From positions 1 to 38,173 of the forward strand of contig CAKOVK010000013.1 of NCBI GenBank assembly GCA_934121925.1: 38,173 nt of DNA, written 5' to 3'. The notes beneath the pieces are model-generated. The model searched no databases and was not told where the DNA came from. It saw nothing but the letters and a program-made list of their open reading frames with translations. A program made the translations under genes and the position numbers. The stretch comes from an uncultured Clostridia bacterium. Its GTDB lineage: Bacteria > Bacillota > Clostridia > TANB77 > CAG-508. Below are positions 15,652 through 24,322 of the stretch, piece after piece; position 1 is the first letter of the stretch; each line of letters starts with the position of its first letter.

Positions 15652-16749
15652 ATGGGAAGATTAATTGAAGGCTTATGGGACTGCCCATATTGTGGAACAA
15701 AAGCAATAGGAGGTTCTAATAGAGAATGTCCTAATTGCGGAAGACCTAGAGATGATGAAACTAAATTTTACATGCCAAGCGAGATTAATTATGTTTCTGA
15801 AGAAAAAGCTAAACAAATAAATCGGAATCCGGATTGGATATGTCCATATTGTGACAGCTTAAATTCTGCAGATGACAGCAATTGTAAATCTTGTGGTTCT
15901 AAAAGAACTAGTGAAAATTTAGACTATTTTTCTAGGGAAAACAAATCAAAAACATCTGTTACAAAGTGCGAAGAAGAGTATAAGAATTCACAAGAAGATA
16001 CTTATGACTTGCCTTACGAAAAAAATGGTTTTTCTGACTCAGCAAAAGACTTTGTTAAAAAAAGGTGGAAATTACTGTTAGTTATTCCGGCTGTAATTGC
16101 TTTAATAATAGGACTCATATATTTGCTTATTCCTAAAACAGAAGTATTTACGATAAATAATTTTAAATGGGAAAGAAACATTGAAATTGAGGAATATAAA
16201 ACAGTCCAAGAAAGTGATTGGGTATTACCGGCTGGTGCGAGATTGAAATATACTAATAATGAAATTTCGCATTATGAACAGGTAATAGACCATTACGAAA
16301 CAAAAACAAGGGAAGTAGCAAAACAGCGTATTTCAGGATATGAAGATTATGTAGCAGGGTATAGAGACCTTGGTAATGGTTACTTTGAAGAAATTATAGA
16401 GCAAAGACCAATATATGAAACATATTATGAAACAGAGTACTATGAAGAACCCGTTTACAGAGATGAGCCAGTTTATCAAACAAAATATCATTATGAAATT
16501 GATAAATGGGTTTATGAACGCAATGTAAAAACACAAGCAACAGATAAAAGCCCATATTGGGGAGATGTTTCGCTTAACAATAACGAGAGAATATCTAATA
16601 AATATGAAGTATATTATGTTATTGGAACAAATCAAAAAGGAAAAGAAAAACAAATTTCTATTGATTATGAAATGTGGAATTCTCTTGAAAGTGGACAAAC
16701 TGTTAAAATGAAAACTTCCATAATTGGGAGTGGTGAAATAATTGAATAA
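15652..16749 (+). CDS. Membrane-anchored double zinc-ribbon protein
   Basis: A 365-residue protein. Two cysteine-rich RanBP2/zinc-ribbon-like modules lie at the N-terminus (CPYCG...CPNCG, residues 11-29; CPYCD...CKSCG, about 65-82), then a charged linker, one membrane helix (about 141-160) and an external domain unusually rich in Tyr and Glu (...YETYYETEYYEEPVY..., about 245-275). Function is unknown; similar architectures occur in clostridial genomes. Pos-60 Asn-Arg-Asn uses an in-frame CGG, read as a normal triplet, since the second zinc module follows in frame. GGGAG precedes the ATG. Confidence 0.75.
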   Translation: MGRLIEGLWDCPYCGTKAIGGSNRECPNCGRPRDDETKFYMPSEINYVSEEKAKQINRNPDWICPYCDSLNSADDSNCKSCGSKRTSENLDYFSRENKSKTSVTKCEEEYKNSQEDTYDLPYEKNGFSDSAKDFVKKRWKLLLVIPAVIALIIGLIYLLIPKTEVFTINNFKWERNIEIEEYKTVQESDWVLPAGARLKYTNNEISHYEQVIDHYETKTREVAKQRISGYEDYVAGYRDLGNGYFEEIIEQRPIYETYYETEYYEEPVYRDEPVYQTKYHYEIDKWVYERNVKTQATDKSPYWGDVSLNNNERISNKYEVYYVIGTNQKGKEKQISIDYEMWNSLESGQTVKMKTSIIGSGEIIE

Positions 16750-16751
16750 CA

Positions 16752-16790
16752 AAAAAGGACTTAAATATTTTTCTATTTAAGTCCTTTTAC
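16752..16790. terminator. Bidirectional terminator between convergent genes
   Basis: AAAAGGACTTAAAT and ATTTAAGTCCTTTT form a 14-base-pair stem around ATTTTTCT, with A/T runs on both sides. It serves the zinc-ribbon gene and the two-component operon. Confidence 0.85.
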
Positions 16791-16808
16791 TTTATTGTAA
16801 TGATTTTT

Positions 16809-18026
16809 TTATTTCATATATTTTATTTCAAATGTACTTCCTTTTTCAAGTTCGGAATCTACTTTTATATATCCATTATTTTTTTCAATAATTGCTTTTG
16901 AAAGTGATAGCCCAATTCCAATACTATCTTCGCTATTGTTTTTAGCCTTATAAAACCTTTCAAATATATGTTTTAAGTCTTTTTTATCAATTCCATAGCC
17001 ATAATCTTGTATTTTTATTTTTAGAAAAACACTATTGTTTTCTACTGTTATAAGTATTTTAGAACCTTGAGGAGAGTGTTCTATAGAATTTTTTAAAATG
17101 TTTATTAAAGCTTCTTTTTGCCATTTATAATCTGCTACAAAAGTAGAATTTTTATCTATATTGGTTTCTATTTTAATTTCTTTAACTTCAATTAAAATAG
17201 CTAAACTATCAATTACATCACTTATTAATTTTTGAGCATCAATTTTTTCATTTTCCATTTTTATTGTACCAGCATCAAATTTTGCAATCTTTAAAAGAGA
17301 TATAACAAGAGAACTTATCCAATCTACTTGTTTGCTAATTTCTAAAATAAAATCATTTCTTACATCTTCTGACATATCTGGATTATCATTAATATTATCA
17401 AGCATTATTCGTATTGAAGTTAAAGGAGTTTTTAATTGATGCGAGATGTCTGCAAGTGCTGTGCTTAATTCTTCCTTTTCTTTTTTACTATTTTCAGCCG
17501 CTTCTTTTAATATAATAGTTGTTTTATATAATTCGTTTCTAAGTTTTGATAATTCATCTTCTTTATTATCTTTTATTTTTAAAGTATAGTTTTTATTATT
17601 TATTTGATTTATGTATTCATTTATCTCTTTAATCTTTCTCTCTTGAGAGGCAACATATACTAAATATGCACTAAGCGAAAGCAGTCCAAATAAACTTATT
17701 AAAACTAAGTCTTGAGTTTTGGCATGTTTCATTTCTTCTTGCAATTCTTTTATGTTAGAAATTTCATTATCATATCCGTATTTTTTTAAGATATCTTGAC
17801 TAGAACTATTTTTAGAGTTTAATATACTTAAAATCTCTATGTCCGTAATATCAGGGTAGTTTTCCACAACAGTATTGACAATTGAGTTTATTTTCGCATT
17901 TATTATTTTTGTATAATGTTTGTTTTGAGTGTGAAGAACAATTAGAAATATACCTGCAAAAATAAATATAATTATAATACCTGTTAATATTGTTGTAAGT
18001 AAGCTTTTACTTTTTTGTAATTTCAC
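16809..18026 (-). CDS. Sensor histidine kinase
   Basis: A 405-residue membrane kinase. Helices at about residues 12-33 and 105-125 enclose an external loop of about 70 residues, followed by a HAMP-like linker. The H-box is ADISHQLKTPLTS (His near 190), the N-box ALINILKNSIEHSP, the G1 box DYGYGIDKKD, the F-box IFERFYKAK and the G2 box GIGLSLSKAI. It phosphorylates the response regulator encoded just upstream, whose stop overlaps its start by four bases. The sizeable external loop differs from the tiny-loop BceS type, so it may sense its signal directly. The ABC exporter next door is the likely partner. Confidence 0.92.
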   Translation of the reverse strand: MKLQKSKSLLTTILTGIIIIFIFAGIFLIVLHTQNKHYTKIINAKINSIVNTVVENYPDITDIEILSILNSKNSSSQDILKKYGYDNEISNIKELQEEMKHAKTQDLVLISLFGLLSLSAYLVYVASQERKIKEINEYINQINNKNYTLKIKDNKEDELSKLRNELYKTTIILKEAAENSKKEKEELSTALADISHQLKTPLTSIRIMLDNINDNPDMSEDVRNDFILEISKQVDWISSLVISLLKIAKFDAGTIKMENEKIDAQKLISDVIDSLAILIEVKEIKIETNIDKNSTFVADYKWQKEALINILKNSIEHSPQGSKILITVENNSVFLKIKIQDYGYGIDKKDLKHIFERFYKAKNNSEDSIGIGLSLSKAIIEKNNGYIKVDSELEKGSTFEIKYMK

Positions 18027-18691
18027 TTTTGGCCTCCTTGTACTTGGTATCCAATTCCTTTAATTGTCTTTATACAATCTGCACTTCCGAGCTTTGACCT
18101 AATTCTTTTTATATATACAGTAAGGGTGTTGTCATTTACAAAATTACCTGCTACATCCCAGATTTTTTCTAGGATTTGTTCACGAGTTACTACTTTGCCT
18201 ATATTTGAAAATAGCAAAACTAATATTTTAAATTCTAATGCTGTAAGTTCGATGTCTATGCCTTCTACATATACTATTTTTTGATCCAAGTCTATTTCAA
18301 TATTTTCATATATTATTTTATTGTTTTCTTTATTAAATCTTTTAAGTACATTATTAATTCTAGAAAGAAGTTCTCTATTTCTAAAAGGTTTAATTATATA
18401 ATCTTCTGCACCCATATCTAAACCTTTTACTACATCTTGTTCTTCGTCCCTAGCTGTTAAAAAGATTATTGGAATATCTGTATATTTTTTTAGGTATTCG
18501 CAAAGTTCATAGCCATTTCCATCTGGCAAAGTGATATCTAATATGATTAAATCAAATGTTTTAGTCCCTACAACATTCATAGTATCTTCAGCAGTTTTGC
18601 ATATAGTTACATCAAAATTTTCTTGTTCTAATAAATATTTTAAGCCCTTAATAATAGCCTCATTATCTTCAACAATTAAAATAGATTTCAT
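18023..18691 (-). CDS. OmpR/PhoB-family response regulator
   Basis: A 222-residue two-domain regulator. The receiver (1-118) has the acidic pocket E8/D9, phosphoacceptor Asp52 in LIILDITLP, the Thr of FLTARDE and the Lys of YIIKPF. The winged-helix DNA-binding domain (about 130-222) has ELTALEFKIL, VTREQILEKIWD and NTLTVYIKRIRSKL. OmpR-type regulators bind direct repeats with about 11-bp period; two such sites occur at 22064-22082 and 22815-22833, in front of the ABC operon and a glycosyltransferase gene. It is separated from the ABC genes by a terminator, so it has its own promoter. Confidence 0.93.
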   Translation of the reverse strand: MKSILIVEDNEAIIKGLKYLLEQENFDVTICKTAEDTMNVVGTKTFDLIILDITLPDGNGYELCEYLKKYTDIPIIFLTARDEEQDVVKGLDMGAEDYIIKPFRNRELLSRINNVLKRFNKENNKIIYENIEIDLDQKIVYVEGIDIELTALEFKILVLLFSNIGKVVTREQILEKIWDVAGNFVNDNTLTVYIKRIRSKLGSADCIKTIKGIGYQVQGGQK

Positions 18692-18726
18692 AATTTTCTC
18701 CTTTGCAAGATTATATCATAGACTTT

Positions 18727-18773
18727 AATAAAAATGTAGGGCACTAAATATAAAGTGCCCATACATTTTTATT
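18727..18773. terminator. Terminator between permease and regulator genes
   Basis: GGGCACT and AGTGCCC with flanking AAAAATGTA and TACATTTTT give a long stem around AAATATAA. It ends the ABC operon on the minus strand just two bases after the permease stop. Confidence 0.85.
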
Positions 18774-18774
18774 A

Positions 18775-21297
18775 CTAAATATTATCTTTCCTTATTGTTT
18801 CTATAATATTTTGTTTATTTATTTTATTTAATGAATACTTCATTGTTATTCCAACTATTATAAATACAAAAATTATTGATATAATAATTGCAGGTAAAGG
18901 TAATGTATAACCTAAATCAATTCCTTGCGCAAATGCTTTGTACATTCCGTACGAACCAAGTATTCCTAAAGGTATTCCTATTAAAAGAGATTTTGTTCCA
19001 TACATAATGCTTTCTAATCTTATCATTTTGTTAAATTCTTTAGAAGACATTCCAACAGATTTTAGCATTGCAAATTCTTTGCTTCTAAGTATCATATTTG
19101 TTGTTATTGTATTAAATATATTTGTTACACCAATTAATGTTATTACTGTTATAAATCCATATAAGAATATTTTTACAACAAGCAACATTCTTTGTTCTTG
19201 TTTCATATATGTTTCATAATTAAATACAGTAAGCCCATAATAATCTCCACCTTGTTTTATTAAATCATTAAGTGTATTTTCTAATTCTTGAGGCTTAGAA
19301 GATTTTATAAATAAATCTGATAAATGATAATAATCTGAATTATTAACATCTTCTTTAAATACTTCTTTAATATAATCTTCTGATACTACTATAATTCCAT
19401 GATCATAGTATACCGCTTCCTGTCCCATAGGTTTTACATCTGTAAATTTTGATATTGTTAAGGTTTTTTCTTTATCCCCAGATTTTACATTTACTTTATC
19501 CCCAGACTTTAAAGAATATATTCTGTCAACAGTTTTGCTACCATCTTCATTGTAGAATGTGTCATAATCTAATAAAATTACTGCTGTTTTATAATCACTT
19601 TCTTTTAATCCAATTTCTTTTATATATTTCTTAAAATATTCATTGTTATATATCATAAATGCGATTCCAGTAGGCTGAGGGTCATTTTCTAAAAATTTTT
19701 TACCAAATTCAGAAGCATATTTAATATTATCAATGTCTAAACTTGATTGATAACAATATGCGGAATTATCTACATTTTCTAGTTTTGATATTTTTTCATA
19801 TATTTGTGTATTAGCATCACTTAAACTATGCACATATACATTAAACTTAAAGTCCATGTAGTAAAATTGGCTTGTTTTTGTTCCTAAAGTCAAGAAGCTA
19901 GATAATGATATAAATATGAATATGCTTATAACTAATGAAATTACAGTTGTTCTATATTTTTTCTTACTTCTCTTTAAATTCTTGCTGGCAATAACTCCAC
20001 CAATTCCAAATAATTTTTTAGTAAGTTTTGAGATTCTTAATTTCTTAGCTTTAATTTTTATATCATTATTTCCCCTAATAGATTCAATTGGAGAAATTTT
20101 AGCAGCTCTTCTTGCAGGAATTAAGCAAGACAAATATATTGTAATTATTGAAATCGCTACAGATATAAGCACTGCTAGTAGGTTTATGCTATAAGTAAAG
20201 CAAAGGCCAGAAAGCATATCTGTAAGTAAGTAATTTACTACCTTTAATAAAATCATTATTGCAACTATTCCAAGTAAAATTCCAAGAGGTATTGCAATTA
20301 ATCCAATAACCATTCCTTCAAATATTACATTTCTTCTTATTTGCTTTGAAGTTGCACCAACACTAGAAAGCATTCCATATTGTCTGTTCTTTTCTGCAAC
20401 AGATATACTAAAGCTATTTCTAATAACAAATACACTGCTTATAACAATTATAAATATAACAACTCCTGCTATGGTATATAAAACATATAGCATGTTATCA
20501 CTCATAATGCCTTGAAAACGTAAGAAATCTGAATTTACATATATATCTTCATCAAAATCTAAATTTAAGGTTTTACAAATATCTTTTGTAGTTTTTTCAT
20601 ATTCTTTTGGAGATTTATATAAAACAGATATATCAATAGCAGATGGGGTTTCATCCATATATGTTAAGGCTGAATAACCAGGAGAGTAAAGATTTTCAAC
20701 GTCTAGAGTTTCCATAAATCCAACTATTGTATAAGTTTTTTCTTTAGTATCTACTATAGATTCATCGCCTTCAGTGTATAGAGCGTCGTCATTTAAATAG
20801 TAGTCATCATTACTTTTTCTAGTTCCAATGTTTAAAGTAATTGTATCTCCAATTTTTAAAAAAACACGCGCTCCTGTTAATACACTTTCTGTAATTATTA
20901 TTTCATTGGGATTTTGAGGTAATCTACCATCTGTTAATACTACACCATAGTTTTCTAGTGCTTTTTTATCATAAGCTAAAACGTGTAAATATGGTTTGTT
21001 AGTTGCTTTACTTTCTTCTAAATTGGCCCAACCAAGAGAAGAAGAGATAAAATAATCTTTAACTTTTTGATTTTCTGTTACATATTGCGCTTTATCACTT
21101 GACACATTTTTAAATGTAACGTGATAGTTTCCGTCATTTGTTCTAGCCCAGTCTATAAGAGAGTTTTGAAAACTAGAAACTAAACCAGCAACACCACAAA
21201 TAAGAGCAGTAGAAAGCATAATACCAATAATAGTAACAATTGTTCTTTTTTTATTAAGCTTTAAACTTTTTATTGTAAATTTATTTAAAATATTCAT
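18775..21297 (-). CDS. FtsX-type ABC transporter permease
   Basis: An 840-residue permease with an N-terminal helix, a large external domain (about 45-275), three helices ending near 400, a further helix near 455, a second external region (about 475-715) and three C-terminal helices. The two FtsX blocks carry the typical MLSSVGATSKQIRRN and MLKSVGMSSKEFNKM segments. Such permeases with a dedicated ATPase either export or shield against antimicrobial peptides or extract lipoproteins and lipids from the membrane. Position beside a two-component system favours an envelope-stress or peptide-resistance role. The substrate cannot be told. Confidence 0.9.
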   Translation of the reverse strand: MNILNKFTIKSLKLNKKRTIVTIIGIMLSTALICGVAGLVSSFQNSLIDWARTNDGNYHVTFKNVSSDKAQYVTENQKVKDYFISSSLGWANLEESKATNKPYLHVLAYDKKALENYGVVLTDGRLPQNPNEIIITESVLTGARVFLKIGDTITLNIGTRKSNDDYYLNDDALYTEGDESIVDTKEKTYTIVGFMETLDVENLYSPGYSALTYMDETPSAIDISVLYKSPKEYEKTTKDICKTLNLDFDEDIYVNSDFLRFQGIMSDNMLYVLYTIAGVVIFIIVISSVFVIRNSFSISVAEKNRQYGMLSSVGATSKQIRRNVIFEGMVIGLIAIPLGILLGIVAIMILLKVVNYLLTDMLSGLCFTYSINLLAVLISVAISIITIYLSCLIPARRAAKISPIESIRGNNDIKIKAKKLRISKLTKKLFGIGGVIASKNLKRSKKKYRTTVISLVISIFIFISLSSFLTLGTKTSQFYYMDFKFNVYVHSLSDANTQIYEKISKLENVDNSAYCYQSSLDIDNIKYASEFGKKFLENDPQPTGIAFMIYNNEYFKKYIKEIGLKESDYKTAVILLDYDTFYNEDGSKTVDRIYSLKSGDKVNVKSGDKEKTLTISKFTDVKPMGQEAVYYDHGIIVVSEDYIKEVFKEDVNNSDYYHLSDLFIKSSKPQELENTLNDLIKQGGDYYGLTVFNYETYMKQEQRMLLVVKIFLYGFITVITLIGVTNIFNTITTNMILRSKEFAMLKSVGMSSKEFNKMIRLESIMYGTKSLLIGIPLGILGSYGMYKAFAQGIDLGYTLPLPAIIISIIFVFIIVGITMKYSLNKINKQNIIETIRKDNI

Positions 21298-21311
21298 TGT
21301 ATTACTCCTTT

Positions 21312-21989
21312 TTAATTTCTTTCATCTTTAATAATTTTTCCATCTTCGATTGTAACAACTCTTTCTGCTTCTTTTGCAATTTCTAAATCATGTGTAATTA
21401 TTACAACAGTTTGATTGAATTTTTTATTTGAAAGTTTAAGTAATGAAATTATTTCTTCACTTGCTTTTGAGTCTAAGTTTCCAGTAGGCTCATCTGCAAG
21501 CATTATTGCAGGATTATTTATCATTGCTCTACCTATTGATACTCTTTGTTGTTGACCACCAGATAGTTGGTTTGGTAAATGAGTTTTCCTGTTTTCTAAT
21601 CCTAGTGTTTTTAGCATTTCTGAAAGTCTTGCTTTATCAACTTCACTTCCATCTAAATCACAAGGCAAAGTAATATTTTCTTCTACATTTAATATAGGAA
21701 TTAAATTATAAAATTGATATATTAATCCAATTTGTCTTCTTCTAAATATTGCTAAATTATCATTATTTAAAGAATAAATATCTTTTCCATCTATATATAC
21801 TTTTCCGGAAGTTGGTCTATCTACACCTCCTAGTAAATGTAGTAGAGTTGATTTTCCACTACCACTTGCGCCTACAATAGCAACAAATTCTCCTTTGTCA
21901 ATTGTAAAGGAAACATTATCAACTGCGTTGATTTGGTTTTCGCCTTTACCATAAGTTTTAACTAAATTTTCTACTTTTAAAATTTCCAT
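21312..21989 (-). CDS. ABC transporter ATPase (LolD/MacB type)
   Basis: A 225-residue nucleotide-binding subunit for the FtsX-type permease encoded 14 bases downstream. Walker A is GASGSGKST, the Q-loop lies in GLIYQFYNLIP, the signature is LSGGQQQRVS, Walker B is IMLADEPTGNLD, and the H-loop His is in IITHD. It is the first gene of the operon, transcribed from the operator-linked promoter at 22051-22082. Unlike the ECF ATPase in this window, its glycine-rich Walker A is intact. Confidence 0.95.
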   Translation of the reverse strand: MEILKVENLVKTYGKGENQINAVDNVSFTIDKGEFVAIVGASGSGKSTLLHLLGGVDRPTSGKVYIDGKDIYSLNNDNLAIFRRRQIGLIYQFYNLIPILNVEENITLPCDLDGSEVDKARLSEMLKTLGLENRKTHLPNQLSGGQQQRVSIGRAMINNPAIMLADEPTGNLDSKASEEIISLLKLSNKKFNQTVVIITHDLEIAKEAERVVTIEDGKIIKDERN

Positions 21990-22050
21990 AGTTCCTATCC
22001 TTTCTTTTTTATTAAAGCATATACATATGCTATTACATTTTTCAAAACGT

Positions 22051-22082
22051 ATTATAATATTTTAAAGTGACTCTAAAATGAC
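22051..22082 (-). promoter_or_regulatory. Promoter and tandem-repeat operator of the ABC operon
   Basis: On the minus strand a perfect TATAAT (22056-22051) lies seven bases downstream of a tandem repeat (22082-22064) of the GTCAyTTT type with 11-bp period. The repeat overlaps the -35 position, where no TTGACA-like hexamer is present, as expected for an activator-dependent promoter. The same 19-mer, 17 of 19 bases identical, recurs at 22815-22833. Confidence 0.6.
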
Positions 22083-22084
22083 TA

Positions 22085-22783
22085 TTAAATATTTTTATCT
22101 AAAATTTTATTTGCATCTTCCTTATTTAAATTTCCATATTTAATCATTTTTTGTATAACTTGTTTTTGCCTTTGCTTTGCTAGCTTTGGACTTGCTTTTG
22201 GATTGTATAAAGAAGGTGCATTTGGTATTCCTGCAAGCATTGTGCATTCACTGCTATTCAAATCTTTTGGTAACTTGTCAAAATAACCTAAAGAAGCAGA
22301 TTTAATATTATAATAATTATTTCCATAGTATATTGTGTTAACATACAACTCTAATATTTCATCTTTACTATAATTTTTTTCTATTTCATAAGACATAAAT
22401 ATCTCTGCGATTTTTCTTGTTATTTTCTTTTCTTGGGTAAAGTACATATTCTTAGCAAGCTGTTGAGTTATAGTGCTTCCTCCCTCAACAAGACTCATTG
22501 TTCTAATATCATTAAATGCTGCTCTTGCAATTGCAATTACATCAATACCATGATGCTTTTCAAATCTATGGTCTTCTACAGAGATTACAGCAACTGTATA
22601 AATTTTAGGAATTTCAGACAAATTTGTGTAATCTTTTTGCAATCTTATGTTTTCAACCTTTTGAGACAAGGGCATAGTAGATATTGCTTCCTTATACATT
22701 TTATAGCCCTGTCCAATTAATAATGCCAATATACTTAATGTAATTAAAATTACTACAACTAAAAATTTCTTTAACTTCTTCAT
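22085..22783 (-). CDS. Monofunctional peptidoglycan glycosyltransferase (GT51)
   Basis: A 232-residue protein with an N-terminal membrane anchor (about 7-28) and a GT51 domain, but no transpeptidase domain. It polymerises lipid II into glycan strands outside the membrane. The motifs are in order: SVEDHRFEKHHGID with the catalytic Glu, GGSTITQQLAKN, RKIAEIFMSYEIE and ELYVNTIYYG. AGGTGATA lies before the ATG at 22783. An operator shared with the ABC operon stands 32 bases upstream, so its expression probably responds to the same envelope signal. Confidence 0.92.
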   Translation of the reverse strand: MKKLKKFLVVVILITLSILALLIGQGYKMYKEAISTMPLSQKVENIRLQKDYTNLSEIPKIYTVAVISVEDHRFEKHHGIDVIAIARAAFNDIRTMSLVEGGSTITQQLAKNMYFTQEKKITRKIAEIFMSYEIEKNYSKDEILELYVNTIYYGNNYYNIKSASLGYFDKLPKDLNSSECTMLAGIPNAPSLYNPKASPKLAKQRQKQVIQKMIKYGNLNKEDANKILDKNI

Positions 22784-22801
22784 ATATTATCACCTGTGAA
22801 T

Positions 22802-22833
22802 ATATTAACTTACAAAAGTGACTATAAAGTGAC
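22802..22833 (-). promoter_or_regulatory. Promoter and tandem-repeat operator of the glycosyltransferase gene
   Basis: The 19-mer AAAGTGACTATAAAGTGAC (plus-strand reading, 22815-22833) matches the site at 22064-22082. On the minus strand a TAATAT -10 (22807-22802) lies exactly seven bases from it, the same spacing as at the ABC promoter. The site could also act on the divergent gene at 22887. Confidence 0.55.
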
Positions 22834-22886
22834 AAGGAATATATGATATACTTAAAGCAACAGTATTACTGTTGGAGGAGAATGAA

Positions 22887-23294
22887 ATGAAAAGAAATTT
22901 AATTTTTAAATTATTAATCTTAATATGTATATTTACTTTAATAAATTCTTGCAGATTATTTTTAAGGTCAAGAATAGTATTAAATTTAAATAAAGAAAGT
23001 AAAGGAAATAAAGAATATATAATTTCTATTTTAGAGGAATATACTGATAATACAGAAAAAATATCAAAAGTAGCATATGGTAGAGAATGGACACATGGAT
23101 TTATATATGTATATAGATCATTTGATAAAACAGAAGCATTATTAATATCAGAAGGAGAATTTAAAAAGGGAGATTTAGCTGACTATATACAAAAAAATGG
23201 TTATAATGAAAAAAGTATAGGAATTTGGTCTGGAGGAGTATCAGTTATAGTCATTATTTCTTGCATAATAAAATTAAAATTTGCCAAGAAATGA
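22887..23294 (+). CDS. Small two-helix membrane protein, paralogue of 4279-4680
   Basis: An unrecognised 135-residue protein with an N-terminal helix (about 6-24), an external domain and a C-terminal helix (about 113-130). Domain and spacing match the minus-strand gene at 4279-4680. The start is the ATG at 22887, with GGAGG (22874-22878) upstream; a TTG at 22872 would overlap that site. It is divergent from the glycosyltransferase gene and could share the tandem-repeat operator, with a TATACT about 13 bases beyond it. No catalytic motif is visible. Confidence 0.6.
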   Translation: MKRNLIFKLLILICIFTLINSCRLFLRSRIVLNLNKESKGNKEYIISILEEYTDNTEKISKVAYGREWTHGFIYVYRSFDKTEALLISEGEFKKGDLADYIQKNGYNEKSIGIWSGGVSVIVIISCIIKLKFAKK

Positions 23295-23341
23295 AACTTT
23301 TTCAAGAGTTAAGTTGTATTACGTATAAGAGGTGATAGTAT

Positions 23342-23977
23342 ATGAAAAAGAAAATATTAATAGCTGTAATTGTTATAATTTTATTAGTTTTATTAATACC
23401 AATACCAATGCGTTTAAAGGATGGTGGTACAATAGAATATAAGGCATTAATATATACAATATCGAAAGTTCATAGACTAAATCATAATTCGAAAAGTGGA
23501 TATGACAATGGGTTAATTATAAAAATATTTGGAAAAGAAATATATAATAATGTTCCAAACAATATCAAAGAAACATATAGTGAAGAAATAGAAAAAAATT
23601 ATTCTAAAACAATTGATAATATCAATATAGAATTAAGTATTCCAAATGATTGGAACTATGAAGAAATACCTCAAAATAAAGAGAATAATTCTTATAAATT
23701 TGCATTAAAGTTGTATAAAAACGAAGAAAGTAAAAATGCTGTTTTATATTTTTACAATAGTCCATTTGGAGTTTGTGGAACAGGTAGAACAACTGAAAAA
23801 ATACATTTAAATAATGGAACTGAAGCAGTTGTTGGATATTACGATAATAGTGAAAATTGGAGCGATGTATCATTTTATAAATTAAATCATAATATTGCAT
23901 TAATAAATTGTGGACTAGAAGGAGCAGAAGCACAGGAGGTTTTAGAATTTATTAAGACTATAAATATAAAATTATAG
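23342..23977 (+). CDS. Membrane-anchored exported protein, unknown function
   Basis: A 211-residue protein with an uncleaved N-terminal helix (about 4-22) and an external domain. It starts with the segment LKDGGTIEYKALIYTISKVHRLN, which is here described as a conserved block of about residues 25-47, then GYDNGLIIKIFGKEIYNNV. This block recurs in many small clostridial exported proteins of no known role. The C-terminal half has GVCGTGR and a GYYDN...W region. AGAGGTGA precedes the ATG. A decayed second copy lies at 24717-25251, so this locus was duplicated. Confidence 0.7.
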   Translation: MKKKILIAVIVIILLVLLIPIPMRLKDGGTIEYKALIYTISKVHRLNHNSKSGYDNGLIIKIFGKEIYNNVPNNIKETYSEEIEKNYSKTIDNINIELSIPNDWNYEEIPQNKENNSYKFALKLYKNEESKNAVLYFYNSPFGVCGTGRTTEKIHLNNGTEAVVGYYDNSENWSDVSFYKLNHNIALINCGLEGAEAQEVLEFIKTINIKL

Positions 23978-24052
23978 CACTTGTTCAAAAATTAAGAGCT
24001 AAAACAAATTTAATGGTAAGCTGATGAAACAGAAAAGCAAAAAGGAAAAACA

Positions 24053-24085
24053 ACGCGGTGTAATCTTATTCAGATTGCACTGCGT
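24053..24085. repeat. Repeated hairpin, copy 1
   Basis: ACGCGGTGTAATCT pairs with AGATTGCACTGCGT around TATTC, with G-T pairs. The core recurs at 25363-25385, and on the minus strand both copies are preceded by a related AATCTTTTA...GAG segment. The 24000-24166 stretch holds no gene; it may be the 3' relic of a second copy of the gene fragment at 25397. Confidence 0.6.
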
Positions 24086-24166
24086 CCTCTCATAAAAGAT
24101 TTTTCTGATTTTAACATAAATGGATTATTCGAATGTATAGGAGGGTACTAGAGAAATTTACCATTT

Positions 24167-24195
24167 TTGCAATTTGATAAAGAATATGATATAAT
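24167..24195 (+). promoter_or_regulatory. Promoter of the small membrane protein gene
   Basis: TTGCAA (24167-24172) and TATAAT (24190-24195) are 17 bases apart. The ~125-base leader contains a CACTAATTAGTG palindrome but no recognised riboswitch. Confidence 0.7.
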
Positions 24196-24322
24196 AATAT
24201 TATGTAACATTTGTTATTTCTTGTTTGCACTAATTAGTGTGAGGAAAATTCTCTATCTTTTAGTAATTGCAAAATGAGAAATTGACAGCAATAAAGAATA
24301 TATTATATTGGAGGAATTAATT

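Noticed and set aside
24284..24309. TTGACA with TATATT 16 bases on, before the gene at 24323
   Set aside because: Transcription would begin at or beyond the ribosome site GGAGG (24310-24314), so it cannot serve this gene. The TTGCAA-TATAAT pair at 24167-24195 fits better.
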